Numbered from the stretch's first letter, positions 18,885 through 27,494 are shown. The stretch is DNA of 64,000 bases from Verrucomicrobiaceae bacterium (GCA_027491155.1 JAIXWR010000045.1:22960-86959), one strand, 5' to 3'. A program made the numbers and translations. The notes: generated by a model not told the origin, from the sequence alone.

Positions 18885-19755
18885 GCGACTCAAGCAGTCG
18901 GACCTTTTCCGCGTGTATCAGGACGCGTTCCGGACCGCCACCGGCCTGCCGCTGAGGCTGGTCGGCGCGGATCCGGACGACTGGTGCCTCGATTCGGAGG
19001 CGGTCAACCGCAGCCCCTTCTGCGAGAAGCTCAACCTCTGCAAGAGCGCCTGCCACGCGTGCATCGACACCAACCGCCGCCTGCTGGAGGAGGCCAGCGT
19101 GAAAGGGCCCTCGTCCTGCCACTGCTTCGCCGGACTGACCGCCTCCGCGGTGCCGGTGAAAATCGGGGTCACGGTCATCGGCTACCTCAAGACCGGCCAG
19201 GTGTTCTCCCGCACGCCCCAGGAAACGGATTTCGACTCCCTGCTCGGCAGCCTGGGCCGCAAGACCATGGACAAGGCGACGGAGAAGACCCTGCGCGCCG
19301 CCTACTTCCAGACCCGCTCGGTGGAGCCGGAGCGCTACAACAGCATGATCACCCTGCTGCAAAGCTTCGCCGACCAGCTCAGCCACCACGCGGAGTCGCT
19401 GGCCATCATCGAGGAGGGCAGCGAGCCCGCGGCGATCGCCAAGGCGCGGCGTTACATCCACGCGCACCTCGACGAATCGCTGCCGCTCGGCACCGTGGCG
19501 CACGAGGCGGGCTTGAGCGAGTCGCACTTCTGCCGGCTCTTCAAGGAAGCCACCGGGCTGACCCTGACCGACTACGTCAACCGCTGCCGGGTCGAGTGGG
19601 CGAAGAAAGAGCTGCTGAAGCCCGAGAAGCGCGTGTCGGAAATCGCGTTCGAGGTGGGCTACCAGTCGCTCTCGCAGTTCAACCGGAGCTTTGCGCGGAT
19701 CGTGGGGTCTTCCCCGACGACCTGGCGCCGGGACCGCTTCGCGGAGGTGGTATAA
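18844..19755 (+). CDS. AraC-family regulator with PocR sensory domain
   Basis: 303 residues. The N-terminal PocR-type domain (about 15-170) contains clustered cysteines (FCEKLNLCKSACHAC and SCHCFAG), which in related proteins can hold a ligand or metal. The C-terminal AraC DNA-binding domain (about 200-300) has two helix-turn-helix motifs (LPLGTVAHEAGLSESHF and SEIAFEVGYQSLSQFNR). The ATG at 18844 starts inside the end of ccoI and is preferred because the PocR domain begins soon after. The overlap suggests co-expression with ccoI, so it may control oxidase or copper genes. The ligand is unknown. Confidence 0.88.
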   Translation: MSQASKQFEATLHERLKQSDLFRVYQDAFRTATGLPLRLVGADPDDWCLDSEAVNRSPFCEKLNLCKSACHACIDTNRRLLEEASVKGPSSCHCFAGLTASAVPVKIGVTVIGYLKTGQVFSRTPQETDFDSLLGSLGRKTMDKATEKTLRAAYFQTRSVEPERYNSMITLLQSFADQLSHHAESLAIIEEGSEPAAIAKARRYIHAHLDESLPLGTVAHEAGLSESHFCRLFKEATGLTLTDYVNRCRVEWAKKELLKPEKRVSEIAFEVGYQSLSQFNRSFARIVGSSPTTWRRDRFAEVV

Positions 19756-20137
19756 AAGACAAGGAAGGTAGCGGAACCGGCTGCGCCGTTCCGCTAGGGG
19801 TGGCGTGATGAGATGGGGCAGGCCCTGGAGTTCGGGCGTCGCCCTCCGCCGGGGAAGGTCGCAGACCTTCCGCTACGGAACGGCCGCTCATCGCCTTTGG
19901 GCCGGGGAATGATGTCGGGAAAGTTCGCATCGGTGATTCCTCTCCCGCCTCCGTTCCCTCCGTATATCAGGCGCGCACCTCCCCCGGCCAAACCGGCCCT
20001 CGCGTCACCCGGATATCAGCACCCTCCTCCAAAGAATCCTTGTCAGATCAGGGATTTCCGACGCAGTCTCTGAAGAAAGGGACGAGCGGATATCGCCGCC
20101 TGACCCGCTAGGAATTCGATTGTTGGGCAAGAATATC
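19756..20137. other. Intergenic region with dispersed repeat copy 1
   Basis: 382 bp without a supported gene. The palindromic repeat copy at 19768-19876 takes up its first part. The rest is C-rich and ends with a less GC-rich leader ahead of the gene at 20138. No clear promoter hexamers and no terminator T tract were seen. Confidence 0.5.
19768..19876. repeat. Dispersed palindromic repeat, copy 1 (109 bp, GTAGCGGAA inverted ends)
   Basis: It starts GTAGCGGAA and ends TTCCGCTAC, a perfect 9-bp terminal inverted repeat. Inside the left end, TAGCGGAAC and GTTCCGCTA form a hairpin; inside the right end, GGAAGGTC-gca-GACCTTCC forms another. A second copy lies at 25330-25436 with almost identical ends and a diverged centre, so this is a mobile or amplified small element, not a chance palindrome. 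No coding sequence. Confidence 0.75.
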
Positions 20138-20659
20138 ATGAGCACAGCCTTAACCGACCTCGAGAGCCGGGCGCTCAGCGGAGACGATGAGGCCGTCGAG
20201 GAGTTCGAAGCGCTGGACGACGTGATCGTGATTGATTGGAGGGGTACAGAGTTCGAGTCCCTGGAGGCTATTGCTGAGGCCATTCCATCCCAAGACTTCG
20301 ATTTCGCCATACAGGATCACGCGGATCGCCTAGGATTGAGGGTGGAGTTTCGAGGCCGTACGCTCACGAAGGATTACGTGCAGGAAGCCCTGAATAATTT
20401 TCGCGTCATTCTGGACGCTTCCGAGCTTCTGGCAGGCGACTTCGAGATTCGAGCATTTCGATCTAGTGCGCGAGACGACACCAACGCCCTCCTGCTCCGA
20501 TCGAGCGCGTGGTGGAGTGAGGCCGAAGAACGCTATCCGAAGGGTGTAAAGAAGCTCTTTTGCACCCTGCCCGAGATGCGCCGATATTGGGGATTGCAGC
20601 CATCTCCGGCGAAACTGGAGTCACCGACGGGTAAGCCGTGGTGGAAGTTCTGGGGATGA
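20138..20659 (+). CDS. Unknown protein, less GC-rich than neighbours
   Basis: 173 residues, acidic N-terminal half, no membrane segment, C-terminus PWWKFWG. No family recognised. Codon use is clearly less GC-biased than in flanking genes, and it stands alone between two repeat-rich gaps, both of which suggest acquisition by transfer. The ATG at 20138 is preferred to a TTG 18 bp upstream, though no strong ribosome site is seen for either. Repeated motifs such as EALDD-VIVIDW and QDFDFAIQDH suggest a folded alpha/beta protein, but no function is offered. Confidence 0.6.
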   Translation: MSTALTDLESRALSGDDEAVEEFEALDDVIVIDWRGTEFESLEAIAEAIPSQDFDFAIQDHADRLGLRVEFRGRTLTKDYVQEALNNFRVILDASELLAGDFEIRAFRSSARDDTNALLLRSSAWWSEAEERYPKGVKKLFCTLPEMRRYWGLQPSPAKLESPTGKPWWKFWG

Positions 20660-21031
20660 ACCCTCAAGCCCAACAAGGCATGCGTGGACAACCCGCTACC
20701 CCGCCGCGAGTCGGAGATTGAACCCTGATGAGAACCTTCTACTCCGAGGCGGACTGGCGTTCCCGGTAGCGGGTGGGTGGAATCTGCTCCTCCGGGTGAT
20801 GCGGGCGGTCAGGGTGGCTTCCTCTACAACATGCGGCGGTCGCAGACGCGCCGCTACAAGCAGGGAATGTAGCGGCGTGTCTGCGACCGCCGGTGGCTGT
20901 GAGCGAAGTAGCGGGGAGCTTGTTCCCGACACGGGATGACCTGGGTTTCGGGGATGGCTCCTTCTGCAAAGTGCGGCGGTCATCCCGCTTCGCCAAGGTA
21001 AGAGGGACAGGCAGACGCGCCGCAACAACGG
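20660..21031. repeat. Cluster of palindromic repeat units
   Basis: 372 bp without a gene, made of consecutive inverted-repeat units. Unit 1 (20691-20774) is bounded by perfect 10-bp ends ACCCGCTACC/GGTAGCGGGT. Unit 2 (20834-20892) is a 25-bp stem. Unit 3 (20903-20993) is bounded by GCGAAGTAGCGGG and CCCGCTTCGC, with CGGGATGAC/GTCATCCCG inside. GTAGCGG-type sequence recurs in all of them and in the elements at 19768 and 25330, so they probably share an origin. Confidence 0.65.
20834..20892. repeat. 25-bp near-perfect inverted repeat (strong hairpin)
   Basis: The arms at 20834-20858 (CGGCGGTCGCAGACGCGCCG, then CTACA) and 20868-20892 pair over 25 bp with a single mismatch that becomes G:U in RNA, around a 9-nt loop. 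It lies downstream of the gene ending at 20659 and could stabilise or terminate its transcript, although no T tract follows. Confidence 0.75.
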
Positions 21032-21065
21032 AAAAAACCCCGCCCGGCACGGGGCCGGACGGGGC
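21032..21065 (-). terminator. Rho-independent terminator of the nucleotidase/choice-of-anchor gene
   Basis: On the minus strand a GC-rich hairpin, CCCCGTCCGGC paired to GCCGGGCGGGG, is followed directly by six T residues. It lies about 20 bp after the stop at 21085 of the giant secreted protein, exactly where its transcript should end. Confidence 0.85.
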
Positions 21066-21084
21066 TTTGGGGAGGGGGAATCGT

Positions 21085-24000
21085 TCAGTCGGGGAGGATC
21101 ACGCGGTAGAACTCCTTGTTCGCGATCTTCGGGAAGGTGAGTTCGAGGTCGTCGAAGTCCTCCCAGCCGCCGAGGTTGTCGCTCTTCTCAAGTGGCAGGC
21201 TGAGCGTGACGTTCGTGGCCCCGGCCTGGATCAGCAGGTTGCCCGCGCCGCGCAGGTCCTGGATGGAGCTGGCGGTGTAGAGGCTGAAGGCGGAGGGGTT
21301 GGAGGTCACGTCGGCGCGGCCGGCGGTTCGCAGGCCGAGCAGGGCGGCGTTGATCTGCGACGAGGTGTTGGCGACGTCGGGATCGAGGCCGAGGGAGGCG
21401 ACTTCGATGGCGTTGCTCAGGCCGTCGAGGTCGCTGTCGGTCGTGCCCTGGAGGATGCGGCGGTCGAGGCCGACCGCGGTGTCCGCCGCGCCGTAGCCGG
21501 TGGTGGAGTGGAAGGCTTTCACGTATTCGGCGAAGGCGTCCTGCTCGGTGCCCGCGGCGGAGAAGGTGAAGGCGTTCGTGCTGCCGTCCGTGGTCATGTC
21601 CACACGGTTGGTGAAGGGGGCGCCGTTGAGGCGGGCGAGGTAGGGGATGGGATAGGTGTCGCCGCCGAAGTCGGAGCCCGTCGCGCCGGGATTGGCGAGG
21701 AAGGTCAGGGTGACGAGGCGGACGGGGGCGTTCGGGGTCACGACCTCGCCGTTGTTGACGATGACGGTGGTCGGGTCGCCGTTGGCGTCGACCAGGGCGG
21801 CGTAGCGGATGCGTGTGCCGCCGTTGACGGCGCTGATGACGTTTGAGGCGGAGGTGAAGCTGACCGGGGTTTCCGCGAGGTCGGCGACGACCATGACGCC
21901 GCCGAGCTGGCAGAACTGGCCGGGGGTGTTGTTCGCCGCGCCGGTGCCGTTGCTGCCGGCCACGCCGTGCTCGAGCAGGAGCTTGAGCTGGGCGTGGGTG
22001 ACGGTGAGCGAGGTCAGCGCGTTGTTGAACTTGAGCGAATCCTCCACGTCGAGGCGGGAGATGTCGCCGGCGAGCTTGCCCGCGGAGGGGTTGGCCGCGG
22101 TGATGCCGGGAACGCCGAGGGGGCTGACGGCACCGATCGAGTTGCGGATGCCGCCGCCGTTCTTCAGCGAGACCGCGACGGTGGGATCGACGTTCTTCGC
22201 ATACCACAGGTTGGCGTCGGCGGAGAGGTTGCCGAAGTTGGTTTCCTGCTGGCGGACGTTGGTGCGGCGGCCTTCGAGATAGACCGAAGATTTGCCGAGG
22301 ATGAGGCCGTCCTTGGCGTTGATCACGGCGCCGACGGCGTCGGTGACGGCTTTCACCGCGCCGCCGCGGGTGCCGGTGGCGTAGGGATCGGCGGCACCCC
22401 ACTGCGCGGTGACCGCGGCCGGGGTGACGGCGATGTTGTCGCTGGCGCTGTTCACGGCGGTGATGTGGCCGGCGGCATTGAAGTCCACGACCAGGCGGCC
22501 GAGGTATTGATACTGGCCGTCGCCGCTGACCACCGCGACCGTGCGGCCGTCGAGGTCGCTGGCGGTGAAGGGATAGGCACCGGCGGAGGTGTCGCCGGGC
22601 TGGAGGATGCCGGAGTTGCTGTAGATCGTGCCCGAGCCGCCGGCGACGATGATGTCGACGTGGCGGAGCTTGGTGGCGAGCAGCTTCTCGTTGTCGATCT
22701 GCTGGAGCTGGGTGGCCATCACGATCTTGTTGCAGCCGGCGGCGACCAGCGCGTCGATGGTCGGCTGGAGGTGGGCCGCCAGCGCGTCGATGTCGTAGGT
22801 GCGGGGCGAAACGGAGACCGCGCCCTGGGGGCCGGTCACGGTGACGAGACCGGGTGACGAGATGTTGGCGAGGTCCGGCGGGGTCACGCCGAGCACGCCG
22901 ATCTTCTCGCCGCCGCGCTCGATGATCGCGGACTTGGCGAGCTTGGCATTGGTCGGCGAGGCGTTGATGCCGGGGTAGTTCTCGTTCGGGTGCGGGGCGA
23001 AGGCGCCGGTGTTGCGGATCTGGCTGGTGTAGCGGGCGTTCAGCGTCGAGTCGCCGCTGAAGTTGAGGTTCGCGCTGAGGAAGGGGAAGGCCGCACCGTA
23101 GTGGCGCATGGTGGTCCGGCTGGTCTGCGGCACGGGCAGCACGATGTTGGCGAACTCGGTCGGGCCGAGGTCCCACTCGTGGTTGCCGATGCAGGTCGCG
23201 TCGAAACCGATCGAGTTCATGATCGCGATGTCCGGGCGGCCGGGGTTTTCGCGGAGGTCGACGGCGCTGGCATTGTAGCCGAAGGCGAAGCCGAGTGCGG
23301 TCTTCAGCGCGTTGCGGGTCGAGACGTCGTTGCCGGCGGAGAGGAAGGCACCGGGGATGAAGCAGTCGCCCGCGCCGAGGGTGATCGAGGCGTTGTTGCC
23401 GGGGGCGTCCTCGATCTTGTCGACCAGCGCCGCGAACTGCGGGGCGGCGGCGATGGAGGAGGTGTCGGCTTCCATGTCCGAGGCATGGAGGACCTGGAGG
23501 CGGAAGGAGGCGGGATTGATTTCGTAAACGCCGACGCCGCCGGCGACGGAGTTGTCGATGTTGCCTTCGTAGCCGACCACCGCCAGCACGGTGCCGGTCG
23601 GACTGTCGGGGGCATCGATGATGGTGACCGTTTCCGGCGAGATCAGGCCCGCGCCGCTGTCGTTGATGTAGCGGAGCACCTGCGGCGAGGCGGGATTGGT
23701 GATGTCGACGACGATCACGCCGTTCTGGCGTTCCATCCCGGCGACGGCGATCACGGTGCCTCCCGCGAGCGTGGTGACGGCGACGGCTTCCGGTTCGGGG
23801 CCCTTGTCGTCGGAGCGGGCGTCGAAGGCGGTCTTGAGGCCGCCGTCGTTGGCGTTGTGGCGCTGGGGGTCGCGGTTGAAGAGTTCGGTCTCCAGTGGCA
23901 GGTGGGACACGAAGCTGAAGCTTTGGTTGGCTTCCTTTTTCCACAGCGTGAGACCGCGGCTGCCCATGCTGACGATCTTGTCGATGTCGGAGTTGGGTGC

Positions 24001-25197
24001 CGTGGTGGGGAAGACCGGGCCGTTGAGCGACTGGTCCCTGAGGATGTTGAGGCGGCCGTAGTCGTTGTTGTTCGTGGACGGCGTGAAGCCGGCGGCGAGG
24101 CCGTAGGTCGTGACGGCGGCGGCGAAGCGCTGAAGGTCGCCATCGTCCACGCGGGCGTCGCCTTCGTCGGCGGTGATGACGTAGGTCTCGCCGGCGGCGG
24201 ACCAGGTGGCGAGGGCGTCCGGCATGTGGAGGCCGAGGGCGGGGTTGGTCACGTCGAAGACGTCGTCGTTGTCGGAGGCGTCGATGGTGATCGCGCGCTG
24301 GCCGAGGCTGCTGACGGCGTCCCAGGTCAGGGTGGCGAGGTCGAGCGTGGCGATGGCGTTGTTTTCCTGGAGCGTGACGAAGAGTTTCGAGTTGTCCGGG
24401 CTGAAGGCGAGGTATTCGGGCTCGATGTGGAAGTGCTTCGGCTTGGTGTTGGCGGCTTCGAAGGAGGTGTGGTCGCGCAGGCCGGCGATCAGGGCGGGCA
24501 CGCCGCTGAAGTCGATGGTGTTCACGGTCAGCGAGCCGAGCGCGGCGGCGAGGGTGGAGGCGTCGTTGCCGGCGAGATCGATCACGGTCACCGAGCCCGG
24601 CTGCTGGTGGGCGTCGAAGTCGGCGATGTTCACGGCACCGGAGCCGGCCCAGGCGTGCTGGGCTTCATTGGCGACGGCGACCTTGCCGTTCTTGATGGTG
24701 ACCATGTCCGGGTGGTAGCCGGCCGGCAGCGAGCCGATCACGGCACCGGTTTCGAGGTTAAAGAACACCAGGCGTCCCTGCTGCGGCACCGAGGTGGTGA
24801 AGTTGGTGGGCGTGCCGCCGACACTCACGGAAACGGTCGAGCCGTTGATCGCGGCGGCGACGCCGATGCCCGAACCCGAGCGGTCGAGCGCCACGCCGGT
24901 GACGTCGCTGTAAACGAAGCCGGGCACCGGATTGGCGGCGAACCACGCGGCGGCATCGACCACGGCGTGTGCGGAGAACGCGGTGCCGTTGTGTCGATAC
25001 AGGCGGATGCCGCCGGCGGAGTTGTCGGTGACGGCGAGGGTGTCCTGGGTGGGGGAGAAGGAAACGACTTCACCGGAGCCGACGGACATCGGGATGGCCT
25101 GGTGCTGCCGGAGTCCGGTGACCTGGGCCTGGGTGGACGCGAGGAGGGCGAGAAGGAAGGGCGTGCCTGCGAGTTTCGGGCTGATGCGGAGTTTCAT
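21085..25197 (-). CDS. Secreted choice-of-anchor I / metallophosphoesterase-5'-nucleotidase multidomain protein
   Basis: 1370 residues with a signal peptide ending near STQAQ. Residues about 30-560 form a beta-propeller-like choice-of-anchor I domain (repeated phrases such as LAFSPDNSKLFVT, EGDARVDDGD and GPEPEAVAV). From about 565 comes a calcineurin-like phosphoesterase (LQVLHASDMEAD; metal motif CIGNHEWDLG near 672), then a 5'-nucleotidase C-terminal domain (about 980-1250: NFGNLSADANLWY, KNGGGIRN, FNNALTSLTV). The tail has a calcium-type repeat (DSDLDGLSNAIE). Such proteins hydrolyse extracellular nucleotides or other phosphoesters, allowing phosphate and nucleoside scavenging. A terminator follows. 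The first-motif asparagine usual in LLHTND is replaced (ASDME), so activity may differ. Confidence 0.88.
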   Translation of the reverse strand: MKLRISPKLAGTPFLLALLASTQAQVTGLRQHQAIPMSVGSGEVVSFSPTQDTLAVTDNSAGGIRLYRHNGTAFSAHAVVDAAAWFAANPVPGFVYSDVTGVALDRSGSGIGVAAAINGSTVSVSVGGTPTNFTTSVPQQGRLVFFNLETGAVIGSLPAGYHPDMVTIKNGKVAVANEAQHAWAGSGAVNIADFDAHQQPGSVTVIDLAGNDASTLAAALGSLTVNTIDFSGVPALIAGLRDHTSFEAANTKPKHFHIEPEYLAFSPDNSKLFVTLQENNAIATLDLATLTWDAVSSLGQRAITIDASDNDDVFDVTNPALGLHMPDALATWSAAGETYVITADEGDARVDDGDLQRFAAAVTTYGLAAGFTPSTNNNDYGRLNILRDQSLNGPVFPTTAPNSDIDKIVSMGSRGLTLWKKEANQSFSFVSHLPLETELFNRDPQRHNANDGGLKTAFDARSDDKGPEPEAVAVTTLAGGTVIAVAGMERQNGVIVVDITNPASPQVLRYINDSGAGLISPETVTIIDAPDSPTGTVLAVVGYEGNIDNSVAGGVGVYEINPASFRLQVLHASDMEADTSSIAAAPQFAALVDKIEDAPGNNASITLGAGDCFIPGAFLSAGNDVSTRNALKTALGFAFGYNASAVDLRENPGRPDIAIMNSIGFDATCIGNHEWDLGPTEFANIVLPVPQTSRTTMRHYGAAFPFLSANLNFSGDSTLNARYTSQIRNTGAFAPHPNENYPGINASPTNAKLAKSAIIERGGEKIGVLGVTPPDLANISSPGLVTVTGPQGAVSVSPRTYDIDALAAHLQPTIDALVAAGCNKIVMATQLQQIDNEKLLATKLRHVDIIVAGGSGTIYSNSGILQPGDTSAGAYPFTASDLDGRTVAVVSGDGQYQYLGRLVVDFNAAGHITAVNSASDNIAVTPAAVTAQWGAADPYATGTRGGAVKAVTDAVGAVINAKDGLILGKSSVYLEGRRTNVRQQETNFGNLSADANLWYAKNVDPTVAVSLKNGGGIRNSIGAVSPLGVPGITAANPSAGKLAGDISRLDVEDSLKFNNALTSLTVTHAQLKLLLEHGVAGSNGTGAANNTPGQFCQLGGVMVVADLAETPVSFTSASNVISAVNGGTRIRYAALVDANGDPTTVIVNNGEVVTPNAPVRLVTLTFLANPGATGSDFGGDTYPIPYLARLNGAPFTNRVDMTTDGSTNAFTFSAAGTEQDAFAEYVKAFHSTTGYGAADTAVGLDRRILQGTTDSDLDGLSNAIEVASLGLDPDVANTSSQINAALLGLRTAGRADVTSNPSAFSLYTASSIQDLRGAGNLLIQAGATNVTLSLPLEKSDNLGGWEDFDDLELTFPKIANKEFYRVILPD

Positions 25198-25329
25198 GGT
25201 TGGCGACGTGGAATCGCCGGGAACCCATCAGAAAGCCCGTCGGCTGATCTGCCCAAATGTCGCGACAAGATTGCCACGCGACATCTTCGTCACCTTCGGA
25301 GTGACTGCGGGGATATGGTCGTGCCTCAA

Positions 25330-25436
25330 GTAGCGGAACCGGCTGCGCCGTTCCGTTGGGAGAGTGATGGAGAGCGGGCGGGCCGCGAGGTTCCGGCGGC
25401 GCGTTCCCCGCCGGAAGTTCGCAGACCTTCCGCTAC
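25330..25436. repeat. Dispersed palindromic repeat, copy 2 (107 bp)
   Basis: It begins GTAGCGGAACCGGCTGCGCC and ends GCAGACCTTCCGCTAC, matching copy 1 (19768-19876) almost exactly over the first 26 and last 16 bases while the centre differs. It sits in the 251-bp gap between the divergently placed giant secreted protein and the end of the His-rich protein gene. Confidence 0.75.
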
Positions 25437-25448
25437 GGGAAGGCCCGA

Positions 25449-26741
25449 TCAATGATCGTGGCCATGCTCGGCGGCACCGAAGTTCAGCACGAACTGGAGC
25501 CACACGCTGTGCTCGTCGGCATAGCCGCCGAGGCGGTCGTAGGAATACTGGAGGCGCACGTGGGCGTCGGTGTTGTCGGCGATGTGGAAGGCGCGGCCGA
25601 CGTTGGTCGAGGCACGCCAGCGGCGCTCGTTGCCGGACATGCGGTTGCCGGACGCCCATTCGAGGCGGCCGCCGAGGGTCCAGTCCTTCACGAACTCGAG
25701 GCCGCTCGCGAGGTAGATCCCGAGTTCGTCGTAGTCGCCCTTGATCCCGGCTTCGTCGCGCGCTTCGACGGCGCGGTAGAAAACCTCGCCCTGCCACCAG
25801 ATCGGTCGTCCGCCGAGCTGGTCCTCGCCGTGGACATCCGCCCCGGCGGTCCAGGTGGTGCGGCCGAAGCCGTTCTTGCCGGCGGCGAAGGACAGGCCGG
25901 CTCGGTCGATGCCCGCGATGCCCGGTTTGTGCTCGAGGCGGCCGAAGAAGAATCCGTCGCCGAGGTAGGCTTCCTCCGCGTCGTAAACCCCGCCGTCCCC
26001 TGCGAAGCCGTGGCCGTGGTGGTGTTCTTCTTCCTCATGATCTTCCTCTTCCTCCTCGTGGTCCTCGCCGGCGTGTTCGACCGCTTCTTCGTACGCCTCG
26101 CGTCGTAGTTCGCGGGTCGCGCCGTGACTGTGCTCGCGGGCCTGGCCGTAGCCGAAGCGAACGATCCAGCGCTCGTCGGTGCCGGGCAGGGCCCAGGCGA
26201 GTTCGCCGCCTTGGACAATGAGGCCCTCCTCGCCGAGCAGGCGGATCATCGAAATCGGCGGCTCGACGAAGGGCCGGTCGTGGAGGTGGTAGCCGTTTTC
26301 CTGGCCGAAGGGCGCGAAAAACTGTCCGCCCCGCAGGGTCACGCCGCCGGGAAGATCGAGCGCCGCGTAGGCGTCTTCCCACTCGCTGTCCCAGCCGTCG
26401 AAGCGGTCCCAGAAGACGTTGTGGTTCGCGTGGACCGAGAGCATTTCGCCGAACTCCATCACCGCGCCGATCTCGATGCCCTGGAGATTGAAGCCATCGT
26501 CGACCGGCGCGTGGCTGCCGGGGATCAGGCCGAAGTTTTTCTCGGAAGTCGAGCCGCCGAGGGCGATCGCGGCGTTCAGGTGCGGATGGAAGTGGAACCA
26601 GCCTTCTTCCTTGGTTCCGAGATGCGGATGGTGCGGGCTGCCGGGAAGGTGGGCGGGGTGTCCGTGGTCATGGTCGCAGACCGGCTTCGGGGCGGCAGGG
26701 AGCAGCGTGGGAAGGAGCAGGAGAGTGGCGGCGCGGATCAT
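25449..26741 (-). CDS. His/Glu-rich outer-membrane barrel-like protein, possible metal (zinc) transport
   Basis: 430 residues from the ATG at 26741, which is followed directly by a signal peptide (MIRAATLLLLPTLLPAAP); a start 36 bp upstream only adds residues before it. The mature N-terminus is His-rich (CDHDHGHPAH, SPHHPH) and a second block near residue 225 is Glu/His-rich (DHEEEEEDHEEEEHHHGHG). The remainder has alternating aromatic/polar strands typical of beta-barrels, ending in LQFVLNFG and then a terminal HGHDH. This resembles zinc-associated outer-membrane proteins found beside Zur-regulated importers. No partner transporter lies nearby, so zinc is inferred from composition only. It ends 12 bp from repeat copy 2. 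Confidence 0.65.
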   Translation of the reverse strand: MIRAATLLLLPTLLPAAPKPVCDHDHGHPAHLPGSPHHPHLGTKEEGWFHFHPHLNAAIALGGSTSEKNFGLIPGSHAPVDDGFNLQGIEIGAVMEFGEMLSVHANHNVFWDRFDGWDSEWEDAYAALDLPGGVTLRGGQFFAPFGQENGYHLHDRPFVEPPISMIRLLGEEGLIVQGGELAWALPGTDERWIVRFGYGQAREHSHGATRELRREAYEEAVEHAGEDHEEEEEDHEEEEHHHGHGFAGDGGVYDAEEAYLGDGFFFGRLEHKPGIAGIDRAGLSFAAGKNGFGRTTWTAGADVHGEDQLGGRPIWWQGEVFYRAVEARDEAGIKGDYDELGIYLASGLEFVKDWTLGGRLEWASGNRMSGNERRWRASTNVGRAFHIADNTDAHVRLQYSYDRLGGYADEHSVWLQFVLNFGAAEHGHDH

Positions 26742-26856
26742 TGATGCGAAAAAGTCACGGGTGCAATAAAAGTGCAAGAGCGATTTTTCAGCAGAAATAA
26801 ATTTGCAGTCGAGTTGCGTTAGTGGAGCTTGGGGCGGTCTTTGGCGACCTCATCTG
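26742..26856. promoter_or_regulatory. AT-rich divergent promoter region
   Basis: This gap between the His-rich protein gene (minus) and the gene at 26857 (plus) is strikingly AT-rich for the window (AATAAAAGTGCAAGAG and AGAAATAAATTTGCAG). Repeated TTGCA/TGCAA words occur within it. It is the likely site of both promoters and of a metalloregulator operator. No exact Zur or Fur box was identified. Confidence 0.35.
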
Positions 26857-27483
26857 ATGAACCGGCCTACTCACACTTTAACTGGGTCTCGTCCGCCTCT
26901 GAAGCCCGGCTCCCGCCTTGGCGGGCTGCTGCGCGACCTCACCGCGGGGCTCAAGCAGCAGATGTTCTTCTGGGGCAAGGACGTGGTGCATCCGGACGGC
27001 AACCTGCTGATCCGGCAGGGCTTCACCAAGTCGCCCTCGGCCGGGCTCCAGGGCACCAGTTGCTACGGGCTCGACTGGCAGGGCGGGCGGATCGAACTCC
27101 ACGGTGCCTGCGTCGGCTGGTATCCGCGGGATGGCGGCGAAGGCTTCATCTTCATCCGCCCGCTCGGCAAGTGCCACGTCTGGCTCGGCCGGAGCGCGCC
27201 GGTGCCGGGCGAATGGCCGGCGGATCTCATCGCGCCGACCGATTTCGAGAAGCTGCACGCCTGCGCCGCTCCCTTCCTCGACTGGTGGCTGCAATCCGAG
27301 CGCTGGATCGATGAACTACTAGGTGGATCGTACCGCACCAACTGCTTTCGCCACTTCAAGCGCCTGCCGAAGGCGAAGCCCTGGCTGCCACCAGGGGATG
27401 CGATGCGTTGGGTGGCAAGACTGCGTCGGGATCCGTCAGGGGTCGAGCGGGCAAAACGCTTCTCCCCCGGGCCCGCCGCCTGA
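26857..27483 (+). CDS. Unknown soluble protein
   Basis: 208 residues, no signal peptide or membrane helix. It is rich in aromatic residues (MFFWGKD, WYPRDGGEGFIFIRPLG, DWWLQSERWID), with a basic C-terminal tail. No family recognised. The ATG at 26857 is the first good start after the AT-rich divergent promoter region; a TTG 54 bp upstream falls in that promoter region. It ends 11 bp before the convergent selO stop. Confidence 0.6.
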   Translation: MNRPTHTLTGSRPPLKPGSRLGGLLRDLTAGLKQQMFFWGKDVVHPDGNLLIRQGFTKSPSAGLQGTSCYGLDWQGGRIELHGACVGWYPRDGGEGFIFIRPLGKCHVWLGRSAPVPGEWPADLIAPTDFEKLHACAAPFLDWWLQSERWIDELLGGSYRTNCFRHFKRLPKAKPWLPPGDAMRWVARLRRDPSGVERAKRFSPGPAA

Positions 27484-27494
27484 GGGTGCAGACT

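Noticed and set aside
22990..25455. 821-codon open frame on the plus strand opposite the nucleotidase/choice-of-anchor gene
   Set aside because: Low-complexity Gly/Val/Arg/Glu composition with no domain, in contrast to the signal peptide and recognisable domains of the minus-strand gene; it also crosses the repeat at 25330.
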